The notes beneath the pieces are model-generated. The model saw only the letters and a list, made by a program, of their open reading frames with translations. It was not told where the DNA came from and made no database searches. This document shows, piece after piece, positions 48,763-58,229 of a stretch of DNA of 64,000 nt. Positions within the stretch are counted from its first letter, which is position 1. Each line of letters opens with the position of its first letter. Source of the DNA: Chrysophaeum taylorii (taxonomy: Eukaryota > Sar > Pelagophyceae > Pelagomonadales > Pelagomonadaceae); the NCBI GenBank assembly GCA_029834535.1, contig JAQMWT010000158.1, positions 1-64,000 of the forward strand, written 5' to 3'. Position numbers and translations under genes: made by a program.

Positions 48763-50046
48763 ATGTCGTTCGAGGAGGCGAAGCAGTTCCTGCGTCGCGA
48801 GGACGAGGACGGGAGCTCGTTATACGAACACCTGTCGCGCGTCCTGACGAAAATCATCGTGGAGAAGCCAGCGAACGCCAACGCGATGTTTGAGCAAATC
48901 TCGCAGGAGATGCGGGGCACCGAGTTCATAAAGAAGACCCCCCCGGCCGAGGGCGACCAGGAGGTGGTACGACCCGAAAAGGAGGCGCAGCTCGAATGGT
49001 GCGGCACCATATCGCGGCTGTACGAAGAAATGGAAGAGCGCGAGGGCACGTTTCCCGACTTGATGACGGAAGCGAACTTGTACGAATGGGCGGGGATTAG
49101 CTTTGGCCGCGCCGAGACGTACCGGCTGTATCTGGCGATCAAGGCCAAAGCGCTCCAGGAAGGGCTGAAATTGCGGTTCTGGGGCAAAATTCTCGCGCGA
49201 AGCGGCGATTATTACGTCGCGCAGGCCGAGAACTCAGAGCCGCCGAGTGCGGAGGACGTCAAGACAATCGAGGGCGCCGAAGGCGCGAACAAGTACGCGT
49301 TTTGGGTGTGCAAGTACGCTGGCGGCGACTGGACGAAGCTCCCTAACGTCTCGCCCGAGGCGATCGTCGTCGCGCGCCAAATCAAGCGGTACCTCACGGG
49401 CGACCTCGACGCTAAGGTGCCGTCATACCCGCCGTTTCCGGGCGGCACCGAGGCCCACCTGGTCCGTGCCCAGATCGCTCAAATTACTGCCGAGTGCTGC
49501 GTGTCCCCCGCCGGGTTTTACCAAGAGGATGACGAGGCCGAAGAGGGTATCAAGAGCATCAAAAAGGTCGACGAGATGGAGGACTACAAGTCGATGGACG
49601 ACCTCAAGGACGGGAGTAATTGGAAGCACCACGAGCTTCCGATCAACGTAAACGGCAGGTGCAACCAGCCTCCCGTGGACGAGGAAGTAGACGCAGAGTC
49701 GGCCGATCTCCCCGACATGCCTCTGCTGGCGCCCATCGCCGACGACGATCCCGCGTGGAGGATCGAGGCCTGCCCGGGTGGGACGGGCGAATCGCCCGAC
49801 TCGGCCGTCGTCGCCAAGTCCTTGAAGTGGCCTGGCGCCGTCGCGGCAGCCTTTGGCAATAAGTTCGTTAACGTCTACTGCGGCTTTGGCTACAGCTCCA
49901 ACCGCGGCACGCCGTACCAACCGCCCCCCATCGCGCCCATCCAAAAGGAATGGGCACCCGTCGAGGAGGAGACAGACTTGGTCGAGGACGAAGACAAAAT
50001 CACGGCGCCCGTCTTCGAGACCGAGGGCGACGAGGAAGAAGCTTAG
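48763..50046 (+). CDS. RSPH4A/6A-like: Radial spoke head protein 4/6
   Basis: 427 residues, single exon. It has the N-terminal helical segment (EEAKQFLRREDEDGSSLYEHLSRVLTKIIVEKPANA) and the conserved central block KYAFWVCKYAGGDWTKLPNVSPEAIVVARQIKRYLTGDL, PSYPPFPG.EAHLVRAQIAQITAECCVSPAGFY. RSP4/6 paralogues form the spoke head that contacts the central pair in motile 9+2 axonemes, so the organism has a beating flagellum at some stage. The typical acidic C-terminus (ETEGDEEEA) is present. The usual C-terminal region of animal RSPH4A/6A is shorter here. Confidence 0.92.
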   Translation: MSFEEAKQFLRREDEDGSSLYEHLSRVLTKIIVEKPANANAMFEQISQEMRGTEFIKKTPPAEGDQEVVRPEKEAQLEWCGTISRLYEEMEEREGTFPDLMTEANLYEWAGISFGRAETYRLYLAIKAKALQEGLKLRFWGKILARSGDYYVAQAENSEPPSAEDVKTIEGAEGANKYAFWVCKYAGGDWTKLPNVSPEAIVVARQIKRYLTGDLDAKVPSYPPFPGGTEAHLVRAQIAQITAECCVSPAGFYQEDDEAEEGIKSIKKVDEMEDYKSMDDLKDGSNWKHHELPINVNGRCNQPPVDEEVDAESADLPDMPLLAPIADDDPAWRIEACPGGTGESPDSAVVAKSLKWPGAVAAAFGNKFVNVYCGFGYSSNRGTPYQPPPIAPIQKEWAPVEEETDLVEDEDKITAPVFETEGDEEEA

Positions 50047-50100
50047 GGGAATATTATCTATAAGTCTATCTATCTCGGTGCTCGTTTGTTGTTGCTCTTC

Positions 50101-50132
<32 letters not shown>

Positions 50133-50585
50133 CCTAAGAGCCAGCACACACGGTGTAGAGTTAAATAAACAACAAGACGTCCTATCCTTTTGGGGCCGGC
50201 CGCGTGGAAAATAAATAAATAAATAAATACACAAACAAACAAACAGCTTTTCGTCTGTTCTGGCGTCGTCGGACGGACGGATTTTTTATCATAATGGCAG
50301 TATAAATAAATAAACCCCGCGGCAGCTCCCTCCCTGGCTTTTCGAAGTCGAATGCTAATAATAATAAATAAGAGGGAGGGGCGTTGTGGTATAAGGCGTG
50401 ATGAGAGAGGTGGATTCGTGGCCTGAAAGGCGTTTTTTTTTTTTTGTAACAGCGCGCGCGCGCTAAGGGCTAGCGTTAAGATAAGAAGGCGGAATGGCCG
50501 CCGCGCCGCCGCCGCCGCTGGCACGATCATCGGCGGCAGTCCGACGTGACCCCTAGAGTATCAAGATTCCACGGAGAAGAATAAA
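50047..50585. other. Low-complexity intergenic region
   Basis: A (TTG)n run at 50100-50131, an AAAT repeat at 50208-50228, a T-run at 50431-50444 followed by GCGCGCGCGC, and a GCC repeat at 50498-50518. No gene. Confidence 0.7.
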
Positions 50586-52183
50586 ATGGTAGCGTTGGTA
50601 ATGTTGTTGATTGGCGAGACGTTCGCGGCGAGCACGGACACGCTGTTCCTGGATTCGCCGGGGATAAAGGTCCTGTCCGACGATGTGGGGTCGCTCGGCG
50701 AGCAATCGAGCCCTTGGCTCGTGAACTTTTACGTTCCGTGGTGCGGGCACTGCCGACAGTATAGCGAGACGTGGCGGCGGCTGGGGCGGTACGCGTCGTC
50801 GCTGGACTTCGTCGACGAGAAGTCGCGGCCGCGATTCGGGGCGATCTCTTGCGCGGCGCATAGGGACGCCTGCGCGGCGCAGGGAGTGCGCCAGTACCCG
50901 ACGATCAAGGCCTACGGTTCGCTCGGAGGCGGCGTCGACGTGCACGAGCGCGAGTGCGCGGCATCGTTTCTTCGCGTCGGTAATAATCTCTCGGTCGCAG
51001 GGCTCGGGACTTGATCGCGTACGTCGCGGAGCGCGTCGACGCCGGTGCGGCCGAGGTGCTGACAGCGCACGTCGGAGAGCTTTTTGAGGACGGGGCGAAG
51101 GAGCCCCCAAAAATGGCCGTCGCGCGGCGGCCGGCTGCGGGCCTCGACGACGCGGCGGCGAGCCTCCGGTACGCTCTCGAGAGCGCCGTCTTCGACGGGC
51201 AGGCGAACGAGTCGCTCTCGCAGGCGCGATTCGTCGCGTTGCGCGGCGTCCTCGCCGCGCTCTCGGTCGCGTTGCCCGGGCTCGAATTGCCGGAAAGGCT
51301 TCTCCCGCGGCTCAAGGCGGCGGGCGAGGTCGCGGCGGCCGAAAAGCTAATCACGCGGCGCGAGTGGGACGAGCTCCTGCGCGAGCACGCGCCCGGGAAA
51401 CCCAAGTGGACCCCGACCTGCGACCCCGACGGTAAGGGCGTTGACTCGGGCGCCTACACGTGCGGCCTCTGGATGCTCTTCCACGCGCTCGTCGCCGAGA
51501 GCCACCCCGAGCCGGGCGCGGGCCTCGCCCCCGCCGCCGCCGCCGCGGCCGTCCGCGCCTTCGTCGACCACTTTTTCGGATGCAAGTGGTGCCGCGAGCA
51601 CTTCCTCGACATGTACGACGCGTGCGAGTACGGCCGCTGCGACGACGCTCAGCGCCTTTATCACGGCGCGACCGAGGCCGACCGCCTCGTGCTCTGGCTC
51701 TGGCGCGCGCACAACGCGGTCAACGCGCGCGTCAAGGGAAAGGTCGAGCCAATTCCCGGGGCCAAGAAGAACGCCTATGACGTCGAGGACCCTACCGCGC
51801 CCTGGGCCTTTCCGTCGACCGCCGACTGTGCCACCTGCCGCAGACGAAAACGATGGGTCGACGAGGAGGTCGTCGCCTACCTCCGCCGCGTCTACGCGCC
51901 GTCGAGACCAACCTCGCCGCGTCTCGTCGCAAAAACACCGACCAAGACTACTCGCCGCTCCTTCTCGTCCCGTTCGCTTCTCTTCGCGTGCGCCCTCGCC
52001 GCCTGCTTTTTCATCTCCTGCGGCCGCCTCCGCGCGAATTTCAGGTCGGGCCTCGTGCCCCGCCGCGGCCGCGCCTCGCCTCCGGGCTTCGGCTCGACGT
52101 CGACCGCGCAGTGGTCCTCATCCTCCGCCGCCGCCGCCTCCTCCTCTTCCAAAAAGCAGCGGGTCCTCGCAGATGCCTTGTGA
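50586..52183 (+). CDS. QSOX: Quiescin sulfhydryl oxidase (QSOX)
   Basis: Exons 50586-50953 and 51001-52183 around a 47-nt intron (GTGCGC...TCGCAG) give 516 residues. Order: signal peptide (MVALVMLLIGETFAAS), thioredoxin domain with VPWCGHC, helical linker, Erv/ALR domain with GLWMLFHALVA and the redox FFGCKWCREHFLDMY centre plus a LWLWRAHNAVNARV helix, a CATC pair, and a C-terminal membrane anchor (SLLFACALAACFFISCG). QSOX oxidises thiols to disulfides in secreted proteins, passing electrons to oxygen through FAD, in the ER/Golgi. Splicing rejoins the frames exactly (HERE to ARDLIAYV); the total length is a multiple of three. Confidence 0.9.
50954..51000 (+). other. 47-nt intron in QSOX
   Basis: Phase 2, GT-AG, needed to connect the thioredoxin and Erv halves. 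Confidence 0.75.
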
Positions 52184-52338
52184 CCGCCCATCCCTCCACC
52201 TTCGCTCGAGCGACGACGACGACTATGCCGAGTGTGACCAAGTGCACGCGCGAAGTGGGCTCTTCTGTTGTTGTTTACTGGATACATAATAGGAAGCTTT
52301 AATATGTCGTCGTCGTCGTCGTCGTCGTTGTGGAAGCG

Positions 52339-53166
52339 CTAGGCCTGCTTGAGCGCCCAGAGCCTCACCTCATCCGTGCCTTCGCAGCAGCAAACGGTCT
52401 TATTCCAGGGACAGCCGTTGGAACGCGCCCACTGGAGGAGCTCGAGATGACCGGAACGCGCGGCGGCCGCACACGTCCACTCGTCCCAAGGGCAATCGTT
52501 GGCACGCGCCCACTTGAGAACCTCCAGGTGACCGCCCGTCGCCGCGTTGGCACACGTCCATTCGTTCAACGAATAGCCGTTTGCCCGCGCCCATTGGAGA
52601 ACCTCGAGGCGACCGTGCCTGGCGGCGACGTGAAAGACCTCGCGACCGAGGCCCAGCGTCCGGCACAGCAACCACCCGACCCAGTTGATCGCGCCGAGAC
52701 GGATAAACTCCGCAAGATCCGTCCTGGCCCCCGACGTGTCCAATTTTGTCCACCGCACTCCGCGCGGCAAGCGGACGTTCTCGTCGATCTCCGGATCGTA
52801 GCCCAGACCCGGAACCATCAACTTGAGGAGCTCGAGCACGTGGTGCTCGATGCCGACCTTGTCGAAAAGTTTAGAGATTTCGACGAGGTGGGACTGCTCT
52901 TCGATGCGCTTCTGCGCGAGCGCCCTGAGGGCGCCATCGGACACGCCCTCGATCAACCCGAACAACCACTCCTCGCCGGCCTCGACCATGGCGTGCAAGA
53001 ACGCGCGCTTCAGCTCGATGGTGCAGTCCTCATCGTCGACGCAGTTCAGCATCACCCAGGCGTTCAGTTCGATCAGGATCCCCAACGCAGATCGTTTCAA
53101 GGCCTCCATTTTCGTGTGATCCACCACGTCGACACCAGATTCGGACCGTCGCACGCTCCACGTCAT
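52339..53166 (-). CDS. Ankyrin-repeat protein of the algal WARANGCPW type
   Basis: 275 residues. The C-terminal half has three to four degenerate ankyrin repeats with the motif HLEVLKWARANDCPWDEWTCAAAA, a subtype abundant in stramenopile and haptophyte genomes. The N-terminal half is helical without a named domain. It is probably a protein-protein interaction module; partner unknown. It is convergent with QSOX (155 bp) and divergent from the FKBP gene (87 bp between starts). Confidence 0.8.
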   Translation of the reverse strand: MTWSVRRSESGVDVVDHTKMEALKRSALGILIELNAWVMLNCVDDEDCTIELKRAFLHAMVEAGEEWLFGLIEGVSDGALRALAQKRIEEQSHLVEISKLFDKVGIEHHVLELLKLMVPGLGYDPEIDENVRLPRGVRWTKLDTSGARTDLAEFIRLGAINWVGWLLCRTLGLGREVFHVAARHGRLEVLQWARANGYSLNEWTCANAATGGHLEVLKWARANDCPWDEWTCAAAARSGHLELLQWARSNGCPWNKTVCCCEGTDEVRLWALKQA

Positions 53167-53253
53167 CTTCCGTCACTCACTCACGAGGGTTTGTTTATTT
53201 TGGTTCCTAGTACATACATACATCATCACCGCAGGAGGGTTTGTTATTGTTAC
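53167..53253. promoter_or_regulatory. 87-bp bidirectional region, ankyrin gene/FKBP
   Basis: Two GAGGGTTTGTT motifs (53186 and 53235) and a TACATACATACATCATC tract. GAGGGTTTGTTATTGTTAC immediately precedes the FKBP start and resembles the sequence before the GNAT start at 58230. Confidence 0.5.
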
Positions 53254-53886
53254 ATGGGCATCATCATCATCTTCTGGATCGTGGTGCCAGCAGCAGCAGC
53301 AGCAGCAGCCTTGTCTTCTTCTTCTTCTTCGCAAGTGCAACACGGCTGTTGTGGGCAGTCTTGTTCGACGGATTTGTTGGTCGGTTGCCGGCGGCGGGCC
53401 CTGGTCTTCCTCGGTGGCGCGGTGGCGGTCTCAAGCGAAGAACGAGTGTTTGCTGCTGGTGTTAACGAGGCGCCGGAGGAAATCGTGACGGCATCGGGGC
53501 TGCGGTTCCAGGATTTTAAGGTGGGGAATGGAAATACCCCCAAGCCAGGTCAGCGCGTGACGATCGACTACGTGATGCAGTCGAGCGGCGCTCGGTACGG
53601 CGCGAAGATCGACTCCACTAGAGATCGTAACGAGCCGTTTTCGTGGGTTTTGTTCGAAGATGCGACGGTCATCGAGGGGCTGCAAGAAGCTGTCGCGACG
53701 ATGCGCGGCGGCGGCGTGCGACGGGCTTTCATCCCGTCGAACCTGGGATATGTCCGGGGCGAGCAACAGCGGCCAATACCGCCGACCTTCGCCGAATATC
53801 AACGATGGAAAAACATTTACGCAAACCCGAATCGAGCGTACCAACCCGACCTCATCATGGACATCAAGCTCTTCAAGAAGTTATAG
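53254..53886 (+). CDS. Thylakoid-lumen FKBP-type peptidyl-prolyl isomerase
   Basis: 210 residues. The N-terminus (MGIIIIFWIVVPAAAAAAALSSS) reads as an ER signal peptide. A short Ser/Cys-rich region follows, then CRRRALVFLGGAVAVSSEERVFAAG, a twin-arginine-type lumen signal with an A-x-A-like cleavage site. The mature part is a single FKBP domain: GLRFQDFKVGNGNTPKPGQRVTIDYV, then WVLFEDATVIEGLQEAVATMRGGGVRRAFIPSNLGY. Lumenal FKBPs assist folding of photosynthetic complexes. The three-step targeting implies a plastid inside the endomembrane system. The start is the first ATG that yields the signal peptide. Confidence 0.85.
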   Translation: MGIIIIFWIVVPAAAAAAALSSSSSSQVQHGCCGQSCSTDLLVGCRRRALVFLGGAVAVSSEERVFAAGVNEAPEEIVTASGLRFQDFKVGNGNTPKPGQRVTIDYVMQSSGARYGAKIDSTRDRNEPFSWVLFEDATVIEGLQEAVATMRGGGVRRAFIPSNLGYVRGEQQRPIPPTFAEYQRWKNIYANPNRAYQPDLIMDIKLFKKL

Positions 53887-53962
53887 TGGAAGTGACATCA
53901 TCATCATCATCATCATCATCATCATATGATTGTTGTTATGGTTATTGATCATTACTACAAGT

Positions 53963-55387
53963 TTACGTCGAGGAGGAGAGCGAAAGGTCGTCTTCGGAGA
54001 AGACATTGGTCGCGTTGGATCGCGGGGATGCGGTGGTGCTGCTGGCGGCGCCGACGGGGGGGGGGTTGAGGCTCGTGGAGATGGACGCGTGGAGGACGGC
54101 GCGGCTGTATTTGAAGACGCGGTCGGCCGCGGCACGATAGGAGGTGGTTGGCTTGAGCGTCCTGGAGGAGCGTCCGTTCGAAATTTCGCGGGCGTAGTCT
54201 CGTCTGAGGTTGTCGAGCTGGGCGTCGAGGGGCTCGTTTTCCTCAAAGGCGTGGGGCTTGGAAGCGAGCAACCGGGCGAGCGAGGTCCCCTTGAAGGTGA
54301 GCGGGAAGTTCTGGAGTTGGTGCAGAGTGTCGTCGAAGGAGAGGCCGACGACGTCGTCGGCGACGGCCTCGAGCGAGAGCAAAATAACGCGGAAGACTAA
54401 TGCCCAACCCCGGAGCGCGACGGGTCTGTTCGAATCCTCGTCGACGGTCCAGGGCGGCGGGGGAGACGCGAGCACGGCGACGAGGTGGTCCCAAGCAACG
54501 GTGGCATCTCGTTCGGGGAGAAAGTTGACCAAGATGGTGACGAACCAGCTGGTCGCGTAGAGCGCGGGCGGCAAGTCGAGGTCGTTCAAAAACGCAGCCA
54601 AGTGCGGGAGATGGAGCGCCAAAAGGGCCTCGAGCTGGAACAAGAGCATTTTCAAGCCGGGCATGTCCGCGCCGTAGACGGACCTCAAGCGGAGAGCCGA
54701 AAAGAGGCGAGAAAAAACGGTCGCCGCGCGATCGACGTCGCCGCTCGCGCGGCGCAAAATAAAGGCAGCAACGAAGTTCATTCCCTGGCAGTAGCCGACG
54801 TCGGGGTGCTCTTCGCAGACGCGCCGCAGCGTGAGCCGCAGGGGATCGAGGTCTGCGCCGTCGCGCGTTCGCCTCAAGTCGAGCTCGATCGCCTCGTCGT
54901 CGCGCGACGTCGCCTCTTCGTCCTCGTCGTCCTCGTCGTCGGAGAAACTCATCAGGCTCGACAGCTGCTCGGCGGCTTCGACCACGAGGCTCTCATTATT
55001 CTCGGGGAGGTCCCCGAGGGACTCGAGGAGACGTCGCCACGCCGAGAAGCGCTCCGCGTCGGCCGCCGCGACGACGCTCTTCGCGCGAGGAGGCCTCGCG
55101 CCGCGCGACTTCCCGCCGCTCGCGACGAGCCACGCCCGCGACACGGCCAAAGCCCGTCGCTGGTCTGCCACGTCGAGCCACCACGCGGCCCGTCGGAGCA
55201 GGGTCCCGGCGCGCCGATCGACGAGAACCAGACACTCCGCGCGCCGAGAAGCGAGCGAGGCCAGGCTGCGTCGCAACGCGGCGACCTCCTCCTCGAGCGT
55301 CCGGATCTGTCGTCGCGCGACCTGGTGCTCGAGCTTTTCCAGCTTGAGCTCGATGCGATACTTTTTGAGGGCCGAAACTACTCCCAT
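53963..55387 (-). CDS. TBC-domain Rab GTPase-activating protein
   Basis: 474 residues from ATG 55387. A basic coiled coil (residues 1-45) precedes the TBC domain, split by an acidic insert (SDDEDDEDEEATSRDDE). The catalytic fingers are visible: IELDLRRTRDG (IxxDxxR) and DVGYCQGMNFVAAF (YxQ). The rest of the TBC helices follow (YATSWFVTILVNFLP...WDHLVA). TBC proteins switch off Rab GTPases in vesicle traffic. Open frame continues upstream of the chosen ATG, but that part overlaps the promoter and the divergent gene. The C-terminus is Ser-rich. Confidence 0.87.
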   Translation of the reverse strand: MGVVSALKKYRIELKLEKLEHQVARRQIRTLEEEVAALRRSLASLASRRAECLVLVDRRAGTLLRRAAWWLDVADQRRALAVSRAWLVASGGKSRGARPPRAKSVVAAADAERFSAWRRLLESLGDLPENNESLVVEAAEQLSSLMSFSDDEDDEDEEATSRDDEAIELDLRRTRDGADLDPLRLTLRRVCEEHPDVGYCQGMNFVAAFILRRASGDVDRAATVFSRLFSALRLRSVYGADMPGLKMLLFQLEALLALHLPHLAAFLNDLDLPPALYATSWFVTILVNFLPERDATVAWDHLVAVLASPPPPWTVDEDSNRPVALRGWALVFRVILLSLEAVADDVVGLSFDDTLHQLQNFPLTFKGTSLARLLASKPHAFEENEPLDAQLDNLRRDYAREISNGRSSRTLKPTTSYRAAADRVFKYSRAVLHASISTSLNPPPVGAASSTTASPRSNATNVFSEDDLSLSSST

Positions 55388-55462
55388 CTTCTTCTTTGTG
55401 GCCGGATTTTTTGCAGGGTGCTGTTGCCGTTGAGATTGTCCGTTAATTAATGAAAGAAGAAG

Positions 55463-56758
55463 ATGTCTGAAACTCTGCGGCGCGCTCGGTGCTTCGGCGT
55501 CAGTTCGAACGATCCGCTGCTCCGCCGCAAAAGCCGCCGCCGCCGAAAGAGGGAAAGAAAGAAGAAAGAGGCACCAGGCGTCGCGGGTGGCGGCGAACGC
55601 TGGTACGTTGGGTCGTGCTCGATTCCTCCAGGTTCGGTGTCTGCGGCCGCGCAACGGTTCGGGGGTCCTGGTGCGGTGCGCGTTGCGAGCCGAAGCGCCG
55701 GCATTTCGGCCAGGAGCGCCGGCCTCGATCCCTGTGCGCCAGAAGGGCTCGTCGACGAGTGGGTCCCGCCGGTCCGCGCCGGGCCGCGCTGCTGGCCCGA
55801 CAACGCCGCGCACGCGACCGGGACCGCGCCCAAGCGGGCCTCCACGTCCAAGTCGTACCGCCGCAAGACGACGGTCTGCGAAGATGATGTGGAAAGGTGG
55901 TCGCGCCGCGCGACGCGGGGCCACCGACGCGCGTTATCGCGCGTCGAATCGCTCCGACCGGTCGTGCCCGCCAAGGTAACGGTATCGCGCCCGCGGTCGG
56001 CCCCCCAATTCTCGCGGCGCCACGAGTCCTTGTCGTTGATCGAGCCCTGTCGACAACCCGGGATCTTCCGCAACACAAGAAATGTGACAACAACAACAGG
56101 GTTCGCGTATTATTTCGAGCAAAACGCCGTCGAAGACCGACTCCACCGCCGCAAGTGGGCGCTCCTCTACGAGTGTTTTCGGGCCTTCAGATTCCGGGGC
56201 GACCCGAGGACAGCGATTTCCTGGATCGCCAGCGCGTTTAAACCCGCGATCGATTATTCTCGAATAGACGACGATCGGGCGACGCCACAATCTCACTACC
56301 AGCTCACCAAGCCAGCCTTCCTGCTGCCTCTCCACAAAATCAAGTTCGATTCGGCCTCCGCGCTCTGGGACCTCCTAGTCGTGGCCGGCGACGACCACCT
56401 CGACCTCGCCTCGCTCCTCTACGCGTTTCGACTCTTCCTCGCCGACCGCCTCGGGGAAACTAACCTGAAGGACACGCTTGCCGGACTCCTTGATATTTTC
56501 CAGACCTACAGCGGGCGCCTCGACAAGCTCCACAACCTCTTCGCCATAGCGGCCTCCTCTTCGCTCCAAAGGCGCAAAATCCGAGCGCTCGTCGACAACA
56601 CTTTCGCGCCGCCGCCGCCGCCGCCGGAAAAACTCACTCGCCCTCTATTTCTGCGGGCCCTCGACCCCGATCTCCTTCGCGAATTTCACCGCCACATTCG
56701 TTGCGCCGCGCTTCTGGAGAACGGCGTCCGAATAGGCGCCGTGATGCCCCCTCCTTGA
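55463..56758 (+). CDS. Unassigned protein with EF-hand-like helical C-terminal half
   Basis: 431 residues. The first 170 residues are basic and low in structure (KSRRRRKRERKKK) and may be partly spurious or include an uncalled intron. From YYFEQNAVEDRLHRRKWALLYECFRAFRF on, the sequence is helical with pairs such as ALWDLLVVAGDDHLDLASLLYAFRLFLA followed by LAGLLDIFQTYSGRLDKLHNLFAI, which resemble degenerate EF-hand pairs without full calcium ligands. Ends in a Pro-rich loop and LLREFHRHIRCAALLENG. Its start is 75 bp from the TBC start on the other strand. Confidence 0.55.
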   Translation: MSETLRRARCFGVSSNDPLLRRKSRRRRKRERKKKEAPGVAGGGERWYVGSCSIPPGSVSAAAQRFGGPGAVRVASRSAGISARSAGLDPCAPEGLVDEWVPPVRAGPRCWPDNAAHATGTAPKRASTSKSYRRKTTVCEDDVERWSRRATRGHRRALSRVESLRPVVPAKVTVSRPRSAPQFSRRHESLSLIEPCRQPGIFRNTRNVTTTTGFAYYFEQNAVEDRLHRRKWALLYECFRAFRFRGDPRTAISWIASAFKPAIDYSRIDDDRATPQSHYQLTKPAFLLPLHKIKFDSASALWDLLVVAGDDHLDLASLLYAFRLFLADRLGETNLKDTLAGLLDIFQTYSGRLDKLHNLFAIAASSSLQRRKIRALVDNTFAPPPPPPEKLTRPLFLRALDPDLLREFHRHIRCAALLENGVRIGAVMPPP

Positions 56759-56818
56759 CCTTTAGGGTTTGTTTTAGTCGTCGAATAGGGTTATTTATTT
56801 ATTTATTATTGCTAGCAT

Positions 56819-57271
56819 ATGCCTTCCCCGAAAGTGGGTGTCGGGTGTGGAGTCGTCGTCATCGACGAGCATTGCCTCCTCATCGGCCGACGAAAGGGCT
56901 CCCATGCCGCCGGAACGTGGGCCTTGCCCGGAGGCTGGCTCGAACGAAACGAGTCCTTTGAGGCGTGCGCGCGGCGTGAACTGGCAGAAGAAACTGGTCT
57001 GACGGACGTCATCGGCGACCGCGTCATTCCGTTTGTGTCGAACAACTTTGGACCCGAAATGGGTGGCGTGCATTCCGTCACGGTATTCGTGCGGCTGCAC
57101 ACCGTCAATCATCGTCCGGTCCCGACGGTCCGCGAGCCACACAAATGCTACGAGTGGAGGTGGCACGACTTGACACAGCCTCTCCCCGCGCCGCTTTTCC
57201 CACCCCTCGCTGCCATCGTGGAGAGCGACGCCTGGGCGGCGGAGCTCTCTTTTTCCTTCTCTATAGATTAA
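56819..57271 (+). CDS. Nudix hydrolase, NUDT15/MTH3-like
   Basis: 150 residues, complete. The Nudix box GGWLERNESFEACARRELAEETGL fits G-x5-E-x7-REU-x-EE-x-GU with all metal ligands. Flanks VGVGCGVVVIDEHCLLIGRRKGSHAAGTWALPGG and HSVTVFVRL...EWRWHDLTQPLPAPLFPPL match the NUDT15 group, which removes oxidised or thio-modified nucleoside triphosphates from the nucleotide pool. TTTAGGGTTTG and ATAGGGTT lie 30-60 bp before the ATG. Confidence 0.88.
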   Translation: MPSPKVGVGCGVVVIDEHCLLIGRRKGSHAAGTWALPGGWLERNESFEACARRELAEETGLTDVIGDRVIPFVSNNFGPEMGGVHSVTVFVRLHTVNHRPVPTVREPHKCYEWRWHDLTQPLPAPLFPPLAAIVESDAWAAELSFSFSID

Positions 57272-57378
57272 AGAAGGTGTGTGTTGTTGTTGATTCTTTT
57301 CTTTTCTTTTCTTGGAAAATTAATTCGATGAGAGAGATTATTTATTATTAACACGCTAAAAACTTACTTGAGTGCGGT

Positions 57379-58204
57379 TTACACCACCGACATCATCATC
57401 ATCATCTGGGCGTAGTGTTGCCACCACACGAGCTCGAGGTCCCCCTTTTTCTTGGCGTCCTCCCACGGCTTGGGGCTCGAAGAAAAATGGAGGATTTTTA
57501 TGGGCTTGATGCTGTTCCAGTAGCCCGGTTGCCTCACGTGCGTCATCCAATACATCGTGCGCTGCGCGTTGTAACGAAAGGGCAAGCGTGTTTCGTGAGG
57601 TCCCGTATACCAGTCGTTGAAAAAGGTGTTGAGGAAGCCGGTGTCGCCACCGTCGTGCGAAGGAGCGGTTGGCGCGGCCTTCATCATGGCCTCGAACGTT
57701 CGCCCGCTCGGACGAAGGACCAACACCCCAGCGTTAAATTTATCCGGCGGAAAGACGTCCGGGGCGGCGGCGAAGTCCACTCGAAGCTCGAAGAGCTCTT
57801 CGAGGGGTTCGAGGACGATCGCGTCGGTATCGATGTACACGACGCGATCGTACTCCTCGAGTTCCCAGGCGCGGAGCTTTGTGTAACCAGAACCCTGCCA
57901 TGGCGCGTCGCTCGCTTCGTGCGGGTTCCTGTGGAGATGCGGTCATCGAAGCACCGGGACAAGACCTACGGGATCGGTTCAACTTGGATGACGCGATCGG
58001 CGGAGGAAAGCTTCGCGCGCGAGCGTGCGCTCACCTCGGACGTGACCATGACGACGAGCTGCGTGCGCCATGTGATGTTGTTCTTCGGACTGGATCGAGC
58101 CGTCCACGCACCGCGCGCTTGGTCCTGGTCTCGCGCAGCGAATGCAGCAACACCTGGGTGCCAGGCAAGTAGCTGTTGTCGGTGAGCAAGGTTACGAAGG
58201 CCAT
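57379..58204 (-). CDS. Glycogenin-like glycosyltransferase (GT8)
   Basis: Three exons, 58204-58112, 58058-57970 and 57928-57379, total 732 nt, 243 residues. Introns are 53 nt (GTGCGT...CGCAG) and 41 nt (GTAGGT...CACAG). Motifs: MAFVTLLTDNSYLPGTQVLLHSLR (nucleotide-sugar fold start), LVVMVTSEVS, KLRAWELEEYDRVVYIDTDAIVLEP with the metal-binding DTD, FNAGVLVLRPS, and GDTGFLNTFFNDWY. GT8 glycogenin-type enzymes use UDP-glucose to prime or extend glucans; without the self-glucosylated Tyr region being identifiable, a general GT8 role is safer. Convergent with the Nudix gene. Confidence 0.88.
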
Positions 58205-58229
58205 ATATATTGTTGTAAGGGTTATTGTT
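58205..58229. promoter_or_regulatory. 25-bp bidirectional region, GT8/GNAT
   Basis: Start codons of opposite genes are separated by 25 bp (ATATATTGTTGTAAGGGTTATTGTT region). Transcription of each gene must begin inside this gap or inside the other gene's first exon. Confidence 0.65.

Noticed and set aside
54485-55450. Long plus-strand frame opposite the TBC gene
   Set aside because: Shadow of GC-rich codon usage; the TBC motifs on the other strand explain the region.
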